Part shown: piece after piece, positions 23,249-33,900 of the stretch
How positions within the stretch are numbered: position 1 is the stretch's first letter
Layout of the letters: each line of letters starts with the position of its first letter
Source of the DNA: a virus
IMG/VR virus record: IMGVR_UViG_3300043429_001224
Span: 1 to 49,039 of that record
Length of the DNA: 49,039 nucleotides
Reading direction: 5' to 3' (one strand)
Made by a program: the position numbers and the translations under genes
The notes under the pieces: model-generated
The model's database searches: none
What the model was told of the DNA's origin: nothing
What the model saw: only the letters and a program-made list of their open reading frames with translations

Positions 23249-24199
23249 ATGATTGGAGAATTATTCACAGAAAAGTACAGGCCAAAATCATTGGAACAAA
23301 TGATTTTGCCTGCAAGGATTAGAAAATCAATCGGCGATGGAGTTTTACATCAAAACTATTTATTTTACGGATCACCAGGTTTAGGAAAAACGTCTTTGGC
23401 AAAAGTACTAGCCGATAAGTATCCGTATTTATACATTAATGTCTCAGATGAAAGTTCGGTTGACATCATTCGCGAAAAAATTACAAATTGGTGTTCAACT
23501 ATAAGTTTGCTTGATGGCGGAGAATTATACAAAGTTGTGATTCTTGATGAGATGGATGGTGCATCGGATCAATTTTATAAAGCATTGAGAGCAACTATTG
23601 AAAAATTTGCAACAACCGCTCGCTTTATTGGTACTTGTAATTATATTAATAAAGTTCCTGATCCAGTGCAATCCCGTTTTACATGTGTAAATTTTGATTT
23701 TATTTCCAAAGAGGAAGAAAAAGAAGTAATGGTCGAATTTATTAAACGATCATGGACAATTTTTAAATCTTGTGGAATTGAGATTGAAAAGGATGCTATT
23801 GTGGAATTTGTCAAAAGAAATTTTCCTGATATGCGTTCGATTATAAATAAGATACAATCATTTGTAATTCAAGGAGTTAAAAAAATTGAAGTTACTGATG
23901 TTAAAAAATTAAATTACTCTTTCCGTGATGTTTTTGAACTCGTCTGTAAAACAGGTGATCCGCAAGAAAATTATAAATTCTTAATGACAAATTATTCGTC
24001 AAAAGTTGATGATGTCTTGTTTGCTTTAGGAAATGAATTGCCTGATTTTATACGTGATAACCACCCAGGAAAATCTGCAAGAATACCCCAAATTTTAATT
24101 AAAGTTGCTCACTATCAATCACAGCGAGTACATGTCATTGATCCTGCAATTTCTATGCTTGCTGCCGTTTATGAATGTCAAATAATTTTAAACCAATAA
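23249..24199 (+). CDS. 44: Clamp loader large subunit, gp44-like AAA+ ATPase
   Basis: 316 residues (T4 gp44 319). It has the N-terminal EKYRPKSLEQMI, Walker A GSPGLGKT at 41-48, Walker B VVILDE at 96-101, sensor 1 FIGTCNYINK and the SRF arginine finger at 142-144. It opens and loads the gp45 clamp using ATP, with a small subunit that may be the gene at 25939. A terminator precedes it; the A-rich leader has no Shine-Dalgarno. Confidence 0.93.
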   Translation: MIGELFTEKYRPKSLEQMILPARIRKSIGDGVLHQNYLFYGSPGLGKTSLAKVLADKYPYLYINVSDESSVDIIREKITNWCSTISLLDGGELYKVVILDEMDGASDQFYKALRATIEKFATTARFIGTCNYINKVPDPVQSRFTCVNFDFISKEEEKEVMVEFIKRSWTIFKSCGIEIEKDAIVEFVKRNFPDMRSIINKIQSFVIQGVKKIEVTDVKKLNYSFRDVFELVCKTGDPQENYKFLMTNYSSKVDDVLFALGNELPDFIRDNHPGKSARIPQILIKVAHYQSQRVHVIDPAISMLAAVYECQIILNQ

Positions 24200-24204
24200 A
24201 TATT

Positions 24205-24489
24205 ATGCAAAAAGCTGACACTAATGCTATTCCTAATTCAGCTCATTCAACTGAATTTATCAATGGATTTGAAAAATGTACATGGGAATCTTCATTGCTT
24301 AAGACAACCGAATATTCTGAAGAACTTGAAGAATTTATTATAACATTTAGTAATGATGCTCGATATAAATATAAAAAATTTAATAAAGAATTATATTTGG
24401 ATTTTTTAAATTCCGAATCAAAAGGTAATTTTTTCGTGTCAAATATTAGAAACAAATATCCAAAAGGTGAAAATGTCGAAAAATTATGA
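24205..24489 (+). CDS. KTSC-domain small protein
   Basis: 94 residues from ATG 24205; an ATG at 24175, inside gp44, would add 10. The C-terminal half fits the KTSC pattern: TFSNDARYKYKKF, LYLDFLNSESKGNFFV and NIRNKYP. KTSC proteins are small and of unclear function, sometimes fused to nucleases or lysyl-tRNA synthetase-type proteins. The stop overlaps the next start (ATGA). Confidence 0.7.
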   Translation: MQKADTNAIPNSAHSTEFINGFEKCTWESSLLKTTEYSEELEEFIITFSNDARYKYKKFNKELYLDFLNSESKGNFFVSNIRNKYPKGENVEKL

Positions 24490-24728
24490 ATAGAGTATCA
24501 GATGTTAAAAAATACATAACAGAAGTATACCCAGCTCTTTCAAAAAATAAATTTGATATTGCAAAAATAGGCGCAAGAATTTATATTTATTTAGTGGATC
24601 GCAACGGCTCTTTACAAAGAGAACTAATATTTCGAGGTTCTTTGCCTGCAGTAAATGAAATGCCAGTCTTAAAAAAACATCTTGAATCCACAATCAGGAA
24701 TGTTATGAAAAAGTGGAACTATTGTTAA
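24486..24728 (+). CDS. Small protein of unknown function
   Basis: 80 basic residues with a beta-strand core (ARIYIYLVDRNG, ELIFRGS) between helices. It is coupled to the KTSC gene by an ATGA overlap, and its stop lies inside the 60-bp promoter element of the RNase H gene. No family recognised. Confidence 0.6.
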   Translation: MNRVSDVKKYITEVYPALSKNKFDIAKIGARIYIYLVDRNGSLQRELIFRGSLPAVNEMPVLKKHLESTIRNVMKKWNYC

Positions 24729-24780
24729 TAACTTTTTTTGAAAAAATTTTTTTATTTCAATTAAAGTTTGTATATTTGTA
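24721..24780 (+). promoter_or_regulatory. Bacteroidota-type promoter element, copy 1 (before RNase H)
   Basis: A 60-bp element that is identical at 52 positions to one at 41431. It holds GTTAATAAC, an A6-T7 tract and, at 24771-24778, TATATTTG, which fits the TAnnTTTG -7 box of Bacteroidota housekeeping promoters. A clean -33 TTTG box is not evident. The box lies 23 nt before the RNase H start. Confidence 0.72.
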
Positions 24781-24801
24781 ATAATAAAAAAAATATAAAT
24801 A

Positions 24802-25908
24802 ATGGCATTAAATTTAATTATAGACGGAAATTACCTCTTTTATAAAACGCTATTCATATTTGGTGGGTACGCTTCAAAAGGAAAGGTTTTGGAAAGCAAG
24901 AAAGAGCAAGAAATGTTTGTTCGAAAAGTTGCAACTGATTTTTCACACGCTGTTCGTGTTTTTGGTAATCCAAATAAAATAGTTTTTACAATTGATTCAA
25001 AATCTTGGCGTAAGGATATTGAAATTGAAGATGGCGCATATAAAGGACATCGAGAAGAAAAATCTTCATCTATAGATTGGGATGCTTTTTATGGCTGCAT
25101 GAATGAATTTGCAGAAATTCTAAAATCTAAAAATATTATTATTTCCCGAGAAGAACGCGCTGAAGGCGATGATTTAATGTTTTTGTGGGCTAATCATTTT
25201 TTTAACGAAGGATCAGACGCAGTAATTATTACTGGCGATCGGGATTTAACACAATGTGTTAAACATAATGACAAAAATTTTGTGGTTGTGTATAACCCAA
25301 ATTCCAAAAGTCGCAAAATAACTTCATCATTGGGTTTTCAATCCTGGCTGCAATCCGAAGAATATAATCTTTTTGATGCAAACACATATATGAATCGCTC
25401 CAAAGATATCATTTCAGATGCGCTTGGTTCAATGCCACTTGAAGAAATTGATCACAAATACATTATATTTGAAAAGGTTATTACAGGAGATGCTGGTGAT
25501 GCAGTTCCTCCTATTTGGTCTTGGACTAAAGATAACAAAACTTATCGAGTGACTGCATCAAAAGCAAAAAGAATGTATGATATTTTAAATATGTCAAAAA
25601 ATGTTGATGACGTATTTGATTTACCTAATCGTGCAACTGAAGTTGCAAAGGCAATTGAAACTACTTGTAAACATTCAGCTCCTTCTGAAGTTATTAAATC
25701 AAGATTAGTAAGAAATTTACAATTGGTATTTCTTGATGAACGTATAATCCCTTCAGATATTCAAGAAAAATTTAAAATTTCGATAAATCAAGAATATAAA
25801 GATTTGGGTTCACGCTCCTATGATATGAACTCTTTGCTAGAAGGAACACGTTTTGTTAGTAACGGCAAACCTATTGAGGCAGATATCTTTTCCCAATTCA
25901 ATTTTTAA
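24802..25908 (+). CDS. rnh: RNase H / 5'-3' flap nuclease (T4 Rnh-like)
   Basis: 368 residues (T4 RNase H 305). It is a FEN/PIN-type nuclease that removes RNA primers of Okazaki fragments. Acidic metal-binding residues appear in order: Asp8 (IIDGN), FTIDSK, AEGDDL, ITGDRDL and ITGDAGDAV. YKGHREE matches the conserved basic cap residues. The late part (NLQLVFLDERIIPSDI) aligns with the T4 Rnh pattern NLVLIDFDYIPDNI. It is led by a Bacteroidota-type promoter, suggesting early expression by the host polymerase. Confidence 0.9.
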   Translation: MALNLIIDGNYLFYKTLFIFGGYASKGKVLESKKEQEMFVRKVATDFSHAVRVFGNPNKIVFTIDSKSWRKDIEIEDGAYKGHREEKSSSIDWDAFYGCMNEFAEILKSKNIIISREERAEGDDLMFLWANHFFNEGSDAVIITGDRDLTQCVKHNDKNFVVVYNPNSKSRKITSSLGFQSWLQSEEYNLFDANTYMNRSKDIISDALGSMPLEEIDHKYIIFEKVITGDAGDAVPPIWSWTKDNKTYRVTASKAKRMYDILNMSKNVDDVFDLPNRATEVAKAIETTCKHSAPSEVIKSRLVRNLQLVFLDERIIPSDIQEKFKISINQEYKDLGSRSYDMNSLLEGTRFVSNGKPIEADIFSQFNF

Positions 25909-25938
25909 AACCTTTTTAATCAAAAGAATATAATATAC

Positions 25939-26355
25939 ATGAGCGATTTATTTGGATTTATTAATACAATGTTTTCTAAGCCGGCTGAATTTCACAAAAC
26001 CAAATTGAATGATAGGGCCAAACATTTTTTTATGATTAATCGCTTTATGAGTATCAAGTACCCTGTTCAAGCAGGGTACTTTAATCATATTAAAATTAAT
26101 CCTGGACAAACGGTAACTTATTGGCAAGAAAACCTAAGCAAGATTTATAATAAAACTCCTGGCTGGATGTATGTAAAAACTGCAAAGGCTAAAGAAGCAA
26201 AAAAGAAAGCTGAACAACCTATATCCGACCAAGCAATTCAGCTGTATTGTGAATATAATAAAATTTCCCGTAAAGATGTTGATGATGCATTAAAACTTTT
26301 AGGTAATGCATTTGAAGAAGAGCTACGCAATTTTGAAAAAATGGTTACTCAGTAA
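25939..26355 (+). CDS. Hypothetical protein, possible clamp loader small subunit
   Basis: 138 residues with LNDRAKHFFMINRFMS near the start and a helical end (LYCEYNKISRKDVDDALKLL). The size and the C-terminal YxxxxKDVDDA pattern resemble gp62-type clamp loader small subunits, and gp44 lies 1.7 kb upstream, but similarity is weak. It is followed by a hairpin. Confidence 0.6.
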   Translation: MSDLFGFINTMFSKPAEFHKTKLNDRAKHFFMINRFMSIKYPVQAGYFNHIKINPGQTVTYWQENLSKIYNKTPGWMYVKTAKAKEAKKKAEQPISDQAIQLYCEYNKISRKDVDDALKLLGNAFEEELRNFEKMVTQ

Positions 26356-26368
26356 ATTGATTTTCTTT

Positions 26369-26398
26369 ATGGGATATATAGAAAAAATAGTATCCCAT
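26369..26398 (+). terminator. Hairpin between the replication and tail/packaging genes
   Basis: Arms ATGGGATA and TATCCCAT around a 14-nt AT-rich loop, followed by TTTTAAATG. The stem is short, so termination is likely but weak. It falls 14 nt after a stop codon and just before the 26404 start. Confidence 0.45.
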
Positions 26399-26403
26399 TT
26401 TAA

Positions 26404-28395
26404 ATGCAAGCTATACTAACAAGCCCAGGTGATTTTGTTAAATTTACGCAAGACGCACCTTTTTTATATGTTACCAAACTTACAGGATGGTTAGAAGATA
26501 TAGCGGGCAGCGGAACATATAAAAAAGAGGTGCGTTGGGGCACAACAAATAGGGTAAGGTCTTCTTGGGTTGACCTTACCCAAAGTTCTTTAAATAGTAT
26601 TATACTTGATCCTAATGATGATTTGTTTGTTGATTTTAAAATAACATTAATTGCTGGCGGTCCTATAACTATTAATAACATAGAAATTACATACGAACAA
26701 GATCCTATAGCACAAGATCCTTATATAGGATTTGTACCTGTTTATACAGTTTCAGATAAAGGTAACATTAGCAATATCACAAAAATTGAAAATTTTACTT
26801 TTAAACCATATCAAGTTAATCCTCTTGTTATCTTATATAAAGAATTATCTTTTACCATTAATCAATTGTTTGGAATTGATGTAATGTATGCAAGGGCCGT
26901 ACCTATGGAAATAGGTAAAGACATAATTCTTAATGAATGGACGCTCTATGATGTTGATGAACCTAAATGTATTAAAGTAGTTGTTCCGCAAAATGAATTT
27001 CCCGATAGCAAATTAAATTTTAACCCTATGGGCATTGACTTTGAAATGCCATTTGAGGTTCACATTACTAAAAATTATTTTGAGGAATTATTTGGAGTAG
27101 GAACTGCTCCGCAAAAGAGGGATATTATTTATATGCCTCTTGAAAATAGAATATATGAAGTTGATAGTTCATATCTTTATAAAGATTTAATGCGAACAGA
27201 AATTTATTGGAAAGTAAGTTTAACAAAATATCAACCCAAGGCAAACCGCAAAGAAACCCAAAATCTTAGAGAAGAATTTGACGTTCTTACAACAAGTTAT
27301 CAAGAAGAGTTCCAAGAAGAATTAGATTTGCTTGAAATTAAAACAACTGATCCACAGCAATTTGACCCAAAGATAGGTTCAAGAAATTATGACCCAATAA
27401 GAGAAGTGGTAAATAATGATCTTATAATAACACAACAGAAAGTTAATAATTATTCTTTATTATTATCCGAATCACAATATGATTTACGTTCAATTTTTAA
27501 TGTTAACTCTCGAATTGAAGCTGTTAAGTATAGAGCAAATGTGGATTTACCCGAATCCGCTGAAAGGTCTTTTAGTTGTTGGTTTAAAGAAATTAATCCA
27601 AATATAGTTATTCCAAAAGATAATATTAAAGGTGGATTAATATTAGGACAAATTAATAATGATCTACAAGATATTACATTTAAACTTGCTGCAACCAGGA
27701 AATATGTGGCAGGCGATTTAATTAAAATATCAAAATTTAATGGATTATCTTTATATGGGGCATGGAAAAGTACAACCGCTGTTTCTGGTGGATTTAATTA
27801 TACAATTTCCGTCTCAAAAAATATTATTGAATTTTTAAATTTATATTATCCTAATTGGTCAGGACCTTCTGGTAGCGGATATATTGCTGAAAAGACGTTT
27901 GAAAACATTTTGTTTAATGGTTTTAAACAAGAAAATTCAAAAGGAATTAAAATTAGTATTTATGCAAGTAGATATTTGATAGTTCAAAGAAACGAAACAG
28001 CCTCAATGTTTATATTTAAAAACAATTTGGTACAAGATTATTGGTATGGCTTGTTTATAAATATATCTAATTTTTATCGCCAGCTGTCAGTTGATTTATG
28101 GGTTAGAAAATGGAATGAATCAAATCCAAATCCAATACAAACAACAGATTTGGAAAATATATATAGCGCTGTAGAAACAATTAATAAACTTGATGCGTCA
28201 GCTGATATGAATTATAATTTATTAGCGTCAAACTTAGTTATTACCAATGTTAGGTTATATGATAAAATAGAAACTGAGCAAATTAAACAGATAAATATGC
28301 TTAACCAGGCAATTGTACAAGATGCGCAATTCAGCATCATCATAGATAATGCAATTCCTCGATTAAGCTTACCATGGATAGCAAAATCTAAATAA
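26404..28395 (+). CDS. Large virion structural protein, family not recognised
   Basis: 663 residues, mostly beta-strand and rich in Asn, Tyr and Ile, with no signal peptide. Early segments read WLEDIAGSGTYKKEVRWG and DDLFVDFKITLIAGG; the middle has a charged linker (EEFQEELDLLEIK); and a later domain (SFSCWFKEINP, LSVDLWVRKWNE) resembles a lectin/concanavalin-type jelly roll. Location just before the terminase genes suggests a baseplate or tail component. I cannot assign it to a T4 gene. Confidence 0.7.
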   Translation: MQAILTSPGDFVKFTQDAPFLYVTKLTGWLEDIAGSGTYKKEVRWGTTNRVRSSWVDLTQSSLNSIILDPNDDLFVDFKITLIAGGPITINNIEITYEQDPIAQDPYIGFVPVYTVSDKGNISNITKIENFTFKPYQVNPLVILYKELSFTINQLFGIDVMYARAVPMEIGKDIILNEWTLYDVDEPKCIKVVVPQNEFPDSKLNFNPMGIDFEMPFEVHITKNYFEELFGVGTAPQKRDIIYMPLENRIYEVDSSYLYKDLMRTEIYWKVSLTKYQPKANRKETQNLREEFDVLTTSYQEEFQEELDLLEIKTTDPQQFDPKIGSRNYDPIREVVNNDLIITQQKVNNYSLLLSESQYDLRSIFNVNSRIEAVKYRANVDLPESAERSFSCWFKEINPNIVIPKDNIKGGLILGQINNDLQDITFKLAATRKYVAGDLIKISKFNGLSLYGAWKSTTAVSGGFNYTISVSKNIIEFLNLYYPNWSGPSGSGYIAEKTFENILFNGFKQENSKGIKISIYASRYLIVQRNETASMFIFKNNLVQDYWYGLFINISNFYRQLSVDLWVRKWNESNPNPIQTTDLENIYSAVETINKLDASADMNYNLLASNLVITNVRLYDKIETEQIKQINMLNQAIVQDAQFSIIIDNAIPRLSLPWIAKSK

Positions 28396-28396
28396 T

Positions 28397-29074
28397 ATGA
28401 GAAAACCAACAGAAGAACGAAGAAAAGAGCTTGATTTGCGAGATGAATTAGAAAAGTTAGTCAATTCCGATATAAAGGATATGACTAATCTTGTCGATGA
28501 AGCAAGAGGTATTTTACCTGCTCGCGTTACAAACTTTATGAATTATGAAAGTGTAAAAATAGATACGGACACAAAGGCTAATGATATTATAGATTCAATA
28601 GCCGAATTTTATTTGGACAAGTATATTATTAATGAAATCCCATACATTCAGCAAAAAAATGTAGTTGATAAAATTACAGTTTCAAATTTATTATTCCAAA
28701 TGAAAACCGCTGAACATGCAATAACCAAATTGTTAGAGGAAATTGATAATGGGAATTTACATCCAAGAACATTTGAAGTGCTGTCTTCATTACAGAGATC
28801 AAAAATGGAAATTGTTAAACATCTTGCGCAATTTATGGTTATTATGGAAAATAATTATAAAAATCTTAAAGAGGACTATCGCATCAAAAAAGCCGAAGAA
28901 CCTACTTTAATTGATTCTGGCGAAGAAACGCATAATGAAAATAAAAATACATTTCAAATAAGAGGAAGCCGACATTTGATTGAAACATTGCGTGAAGCAA
29001 TACCAGAAAGAAAAGCATCATCAAAACCAAAAGAAAACTTAAAAGATGGCGAAAGGGAAGATATGGAACACTAA
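28397..29074 (+). CDS. 16: Small terminase subunit, gp16-like
   Basis: 225 residues directly before the large terminase and overlapping it by 29 nt, the normal T4 order. The central part (about 85-150) is a long helical hairpin with HPRTFEVLSSLQRSKMEIVKHL, as in gp16 oligomerisation domains. The C-terminal tail is charged and probably disordered. It would recognise phage DNA and stimulate gp17. The name rests on position plus the helical core. Confidence 0.7.
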   Translation: MRKPTEERRKELDLRDELEKLVNSDIKDMTNLVDEARGILPARVTNFMNYESVKIDTDTKANDIIDSIAEFYLDKYIINEIPYIQQKNVVDKITVSNLLFQMKTAEHAITKLLEEIDNGNLHPRTFEVLSSLQRSKMEIVKHLAQFMVIMENNYKNLKEDYRIKKAEEPTLIDSGEETHNENKNTFQIRGSRHLIETLREAIPERKASSKPKENLKDGEREDMEH

Positions 29075-30872
29075 AAGAATTAATGAAGAAATTGAACGTA
29101 TTGAAAACGGTCTAACAGCTGATACGTCTCCTTTTTTTGACGGTAAAATTGATACAAAAGCTGCTGATGTGGTATTTGAGTATACGCGAGAAGAAATGAC
29201 AGAATTAGCAAGATGCGCATCAGATGTGGTTTATTTTGGTAACAAGTATTGTCACTCTATGACCGATGAAGGAATTCGGCAAATTACGTTGCGCCCATAT
29301 CAAGAAGATATGCTTGAATCATTTCAAGATAACCGTTTTGTAATTATGCTTGCCAGCCGACAGATCGGTAAAACCGTTACGTCTTCAATTTTTATTGCCT
29401 GGTATGTAACATTTCACTCTGATAGAAATATATTAGTAGTTGCAAATAAATTGGCAACTACCAATGAGATAGTAGATAAAATTAAAACGATTTTAAAAAA
29501 TCTTCCATATTTTATGAAGCCTGGTGTAGTATCAGGTGGTATAACAGGTATGCGATTTGATAATGGGAATCGTTTATTTTCTCAAGCAACTACCAAAACC
29601 GCGGCGATTGGATTTACAATTCACTTACTGTATGCGGATGAGTTTGCTCATATTCATAGCAATTTCTTATCGCCTTTTTATAGGTCAATTTACCCAACAC
29701 TATCATCTTCACAAGTTTCAAGAATGATCATATCATCAACACCAAATGGTATGAATTTATTTTATGAAATTTATCAATCCGCAATTGAAGGAAATAATAA
29801 CTTTAAGCCTATTAGAGTTGATTGGTGGCAAGTACCTGGGAGAGACGAAGACTGGAAGAAACGCGAAATTGCCAATTTAGGTTCAGAAGAATTATTTAAT
29901 CAAGAATATGGTAATCAATTCTTAGCGTCATCTAGATTATTATTTGATCATAATACTTTGATGTTAATGAAAAAAACATGCAAAGAATATCGGTGGGTGG
30001 AATTAGATGCTTTATTAGATTACCCGGATTTAAGTGCAATGCTTAAATGGCACCCTAACTTTGATCCTGCTGTTGATTTTGATGAACGCGGGGATAAATT
30101 TGTTTTGTCTGTCGATTTAGGAGATGGCGTAGGCAGAGATTACTCAATCATTAATATATTTAAGCTTATTCCTAAATCACCGGCAAAAATTAGAAAAACT
30201 AAAGATTGGGCTGATGAATCTTCGTTTTTTAGACTTTTGCAAGTGGGACTATTTAGATCAAATGCACATTCTGTTGAAGAAGTTGCAAAAGTTTTAGAAA
30301 TTTTAACATTTGAACTATTCCATTATGAAAGTGTAAAGATAATATTGGAAATAAACTTTAAAGGGCATGCAATTATTGATAGGATTGCTAAAAATAAAGA
30401 TTATTACCCAGAAATATTCTTACACACAAAGCAGTCAATGGCAAATGACCAATTAAAAATTGGGATAAAGCTACAAAAAGATAATCGAGAATCTTATTTC
30501 CGAGAAATGAGAAATTATGCAAAAGACAGAAGAATTATTATTAATGAGCCTCGAACTTTTGAAGAACTTTCAGCATTTGGTGTAAATAATGTTGGCAGAT
30601 ATGAATCACAGATAGCGCATGATGATGTTGCGTTATCAGTAGTTAATATGGTTGCATTATTTGATTCTATTGATTATTTTGAAATGGTTGAAGATATGTA
30701 TGATACAATACCGAGTAAAACAATCCAAGCAATAGACCAACGAATGGCGCTAGGTGACAAAGCTGCTGATGATTTCTTAGATGCATTTAGAATAGTTAAA
30801 CAATTCAGCGATGATCCTTTTCAGATGACTCAACAATTAATAAATAATGCATATGAAAAACGAAGAAGATGA
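29046..30872 (+). CDS. 17: Large terminase subunit, gp17-like packaging ATPase/nuclease
   Basis: 608 residues (T4 gp17 610). The N-terminal motor has Walker A MLASRQIGKT near 101-110, Walker B LLYADEFA near 195-202 and the coupling motif IISSTPNG. The C-terminal RNase H-fold nuclease begins with LSVDLGDGVGRDYS near 353, carries ILEINFKGH for the second acidic residue, and ends with HDDVALSVVN. It pumps DNA into the head through the portal. Unlike several known phage terminases, it carries no intein. Confidence 0.95.
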   Translation: MAKGKIWNTKRINEEIERIENGLTADTSPFFDGKIDTKAADVVFEYTREEMTELARCASDVVYFGNKYCHSMTDEGIRQITLRPYQEDMLESFQDNRFVIMLASRQIGKTVTSSIFIAWYVTFHSDRNILVVANKLATTNEIVDKIKTILKNLPYFMKPGVVSGGITGMRFDNGNRLFSQATTKTAAIGFTIHLLYADEFAHIHSNFLSPFYRSIYPTLSSSQVSRMIISSTPNGMNLFYEIYQSAIEGNNNFKPIRVDWWQVPGRDEDWKKREIANLGSEELFNQEYGNQFLASSRLLFDHNTLMLMKKTCKEYRWVELDALLDYPDLSAMLKWHPNFDPAVDFDERGDKFVLSVDLGDGVGRDYSIINIFKLIPKSPAKIRKTKDWADESSFFRLLQVGLFRSNAHSVEEVAKVLEILTFELFHYESVKIILEINFKGHAIIDRIAKNKDYYPEIFLHTKQSMANDQLKIGIKLQKDNRESYFREMRNYAKDRRIIINEPRTFEELSAFGVNNVGRYESQIAHDDVALSVVNMVALFDSIDYFEMVEDMYDTIPSKTIQAIDQRMALGDKAADDFLDAFRIVKQFSDDPFQMTQQLINNAYEKRRR

Positions 30873-30953
30873 AAAAAAGGTGGGTATCTAAAAGATATAT
30901 AGATTAAATTTATTTATGAAAGAAATAAATAGAAAAATAACAAATAAAGCAGA

Positions 30954-33900
30954 ATGGCAAAAATCACGCTTGATCTAAACCAATTTAAGGCATCAGGTGT
31001 TTATACCGTAGAATTTGATGCGTCTGAGAGAATAGTGGTTACGTCACAAACGGTTCGTCTTGTGGTAGGTTTTTCTCGTATAGGACCTTTTAATGCTCCA
31101 GTATTTTTAAGAGACGTTGCAACAGCACGAAGAGTGTTTGGACCAATTGATGCATACTTGGAAAAACGTGGATCATTTTTTCACCGTGCGATTGAAACGT
31201 GCTTACAATCAGCACCAATATTTGCTCTCAATCTTCTTCCGCTTAACAACATTCCAGCAAACGAAGGCGGAGACGCTGTTCAATACAGGTCTTTTTCACT
31301 CGAAGCTGCTGGAGAAAACGGAACAGTAACAGAAGCCCTTCTTTCTTCTTTTTATAATAAAGAAAGATTTTGGTTTGCTGATACAAATTATTTACAGGCA
31401 ACTGTTGATAGCAAACCAGCAAACAGAGGAAGACTGTTTAACCTGGTTAATTTAAGCCAACAAGAAACGAGTATTATTATTCGTAAATCTGTAAATGCTT
31501 CGTTGTATAATATTACAGCACAAGATTATTTTGGAACTGACGATGTTCCAGAATACGTTAATCCAACTGATTACGTATCGGATTATTTTGTTGATGTATT
31601 TGTAGTCAAAGGAAATTGGTCAGATTTACCTTCGCTGTCAAAAGATCCTGTTTGGTCTAAGTATTTTGATGCAAGAGGCATTAAATCAAACCAATTAGAA
31701 AACTTTTTAAGTCTTGACGGCGTAACATTGCTTGGAACTTTTACAGGTTGTGTAATACCAAACTTTATTGATAACAATGGCGTTAATCAATCAATTGATG
31801 TAATTGTTAATCAAGCAACCGCGCTTACTGGATTGTTTTTAAACATTAATGAAAAGGCTCTTGATGACTATGCAAACTCTACTTATAAAGTAGATATGGT
31901 AGGTCACTCATTAATAAATTCAACTGATGAAGTGTTGGATTTTCTTTCATATAATACGCCACTTAAAAACATTCTTTCGTACAATGGACAAGATTCTTTA
32001 GCAGGCGATGAATTAGCTCAACCTTTTGATACTGCAGGTGATTCTGTAGAACCTTATGTAACATCATATCCTTATGGAGGCAATAATGGTAAATTCTTAA
32101 ATCAACTTGTTGTTTATAAACCAGTTCCTACAGATACGGTATTTACTCCTTCCATGTATGACGCTCTTTTGAGAGGATTAAATACAAATTCATTAATTGC
32201 TACTTATGGAACAAATACTTTGTTCAATTCAGCAGCGCCAAGCGATTATGTTAAAGTAGATAACATAATTGATTCAGGAGATTTTTTCATTGCTCCGTTG
32301 AGTAATCCGTTAAATAGCGATGCGTCATATATTGCAAACTATATAGAAGAAGGCGAAGTTTTAACAATTCCAACTATTGCAAATCAGATTAATGTTAACT
32401 TCCCATCTTTTACTCCCGCGGCAGGCGACATTATTTTAATTGAAGCAGCTGGATATGCTAAGTATTTTGAAATTGATGCAGTAACTGGCATAACAGGAGG
32501 GTTTCAACTTACGGTAGCAACAACGTTAACAACAGGCGCTCCTTTTTATCGAGATAAATTTTGTACAGCTGGGTTTGCTGCTGATGAATTTTCTTCATTC
32601 TTGCAGCCATCAGATTTAGCAATTACTTTACTTGACGTCAGCGTTGATGAAGCAGATTTTTTAGTACCTGATCTTGCAACAACCGATGAAATTACATATA
32701 TCCTAAATCCTACATATACTTACAGCAAAATTGACGGTGTATCATTGTTAAATCCTGCTGGAACTGTTGCTGATGATAATGGAAATCTTGTAACCTTGTA
32801 TAACGTAACAACATCAACCGCAATATCTGGTTCTTGGTATTTGAAAGGATGGGAAATCAACACAACAGATGCTGATTTTGGTAAAATACGAGTTGTGGAT
32901 ACAACGACAGGTAATCCTTTTAATGGCGGTACTTTAGGCGATGTTATTGAAGTAACTCTTTTAAATGGAAAGGTAATTACTGGTGAAGTATTGGCTACTT
33001 CAGCAACGGTTGTATCAGGTGCATTTAACTTAGATAATACTAATATTGCTGAGTATGCAATTATTGAAGCATACCCAGGAGCAATTCTTGCTAATAATAT
33101 TAATAATCAATTGGTTATTGACGGCGATAGAATTAAGTACGGATCAGGATCTTCATCATTTAACTATGTAGCTGCTACACCAAATTATAGCAGAATAGTA
33201 GATGCATATAGCGGTATTGCTTATGGCTTAAAAGGAGCATCCGTTAAACAGTTTACAGACAGTTCTCTTTTAACGCCCGCAAATTCTACATTTGCTGATG
33301 TTAATGAAACTTACGTAGATGCAAACATATATGATGATGGCGGATCGTTAAATTATGTTGCTTTTTACTCGTCAATTGCAAAGAACATATCCGAGAACGT
33401 CAAAATTGAAGCGCCGGGTCTTTATGATGGAGGTAAAAAGTTTAAGCTTTCTTCAACAAACGGCGCTAAAATTGAGGTTGGCGATTATTTAGTGGATAAC
33501 ACTGAAACTTTCTTGACACGGATAGTTTCTAAAGTTAAGAAAACCGATCCTGTTACGGGTGTACCTTATTTTGAATATTCTACACTTGTTACGCCAAAAA
33601 CTACGGTAACGAGCGGTTTAACTTATGTTACATGCTATCAATCAATTCAAAAATTTGCTGATCGTTTCCAATTTACTGCATTGTCAGGATTTACGTTAAC
33701 CGACTATCATTTGCCTAATAATACCGACGCGCAACTTGATAAAATATACGGTGTTCTTGAAAACACAAATCTTGCAAAAACGCTTGCATCGGATGATGTA
33801 ATAACATTTAGATATATTGTTGATACTTTCAATCTTGGTCTTCAGCCAAACATGGGGTCTAAACAAATTCTTAGCCGCCTTGCAAAGAATCGTCAGCAAT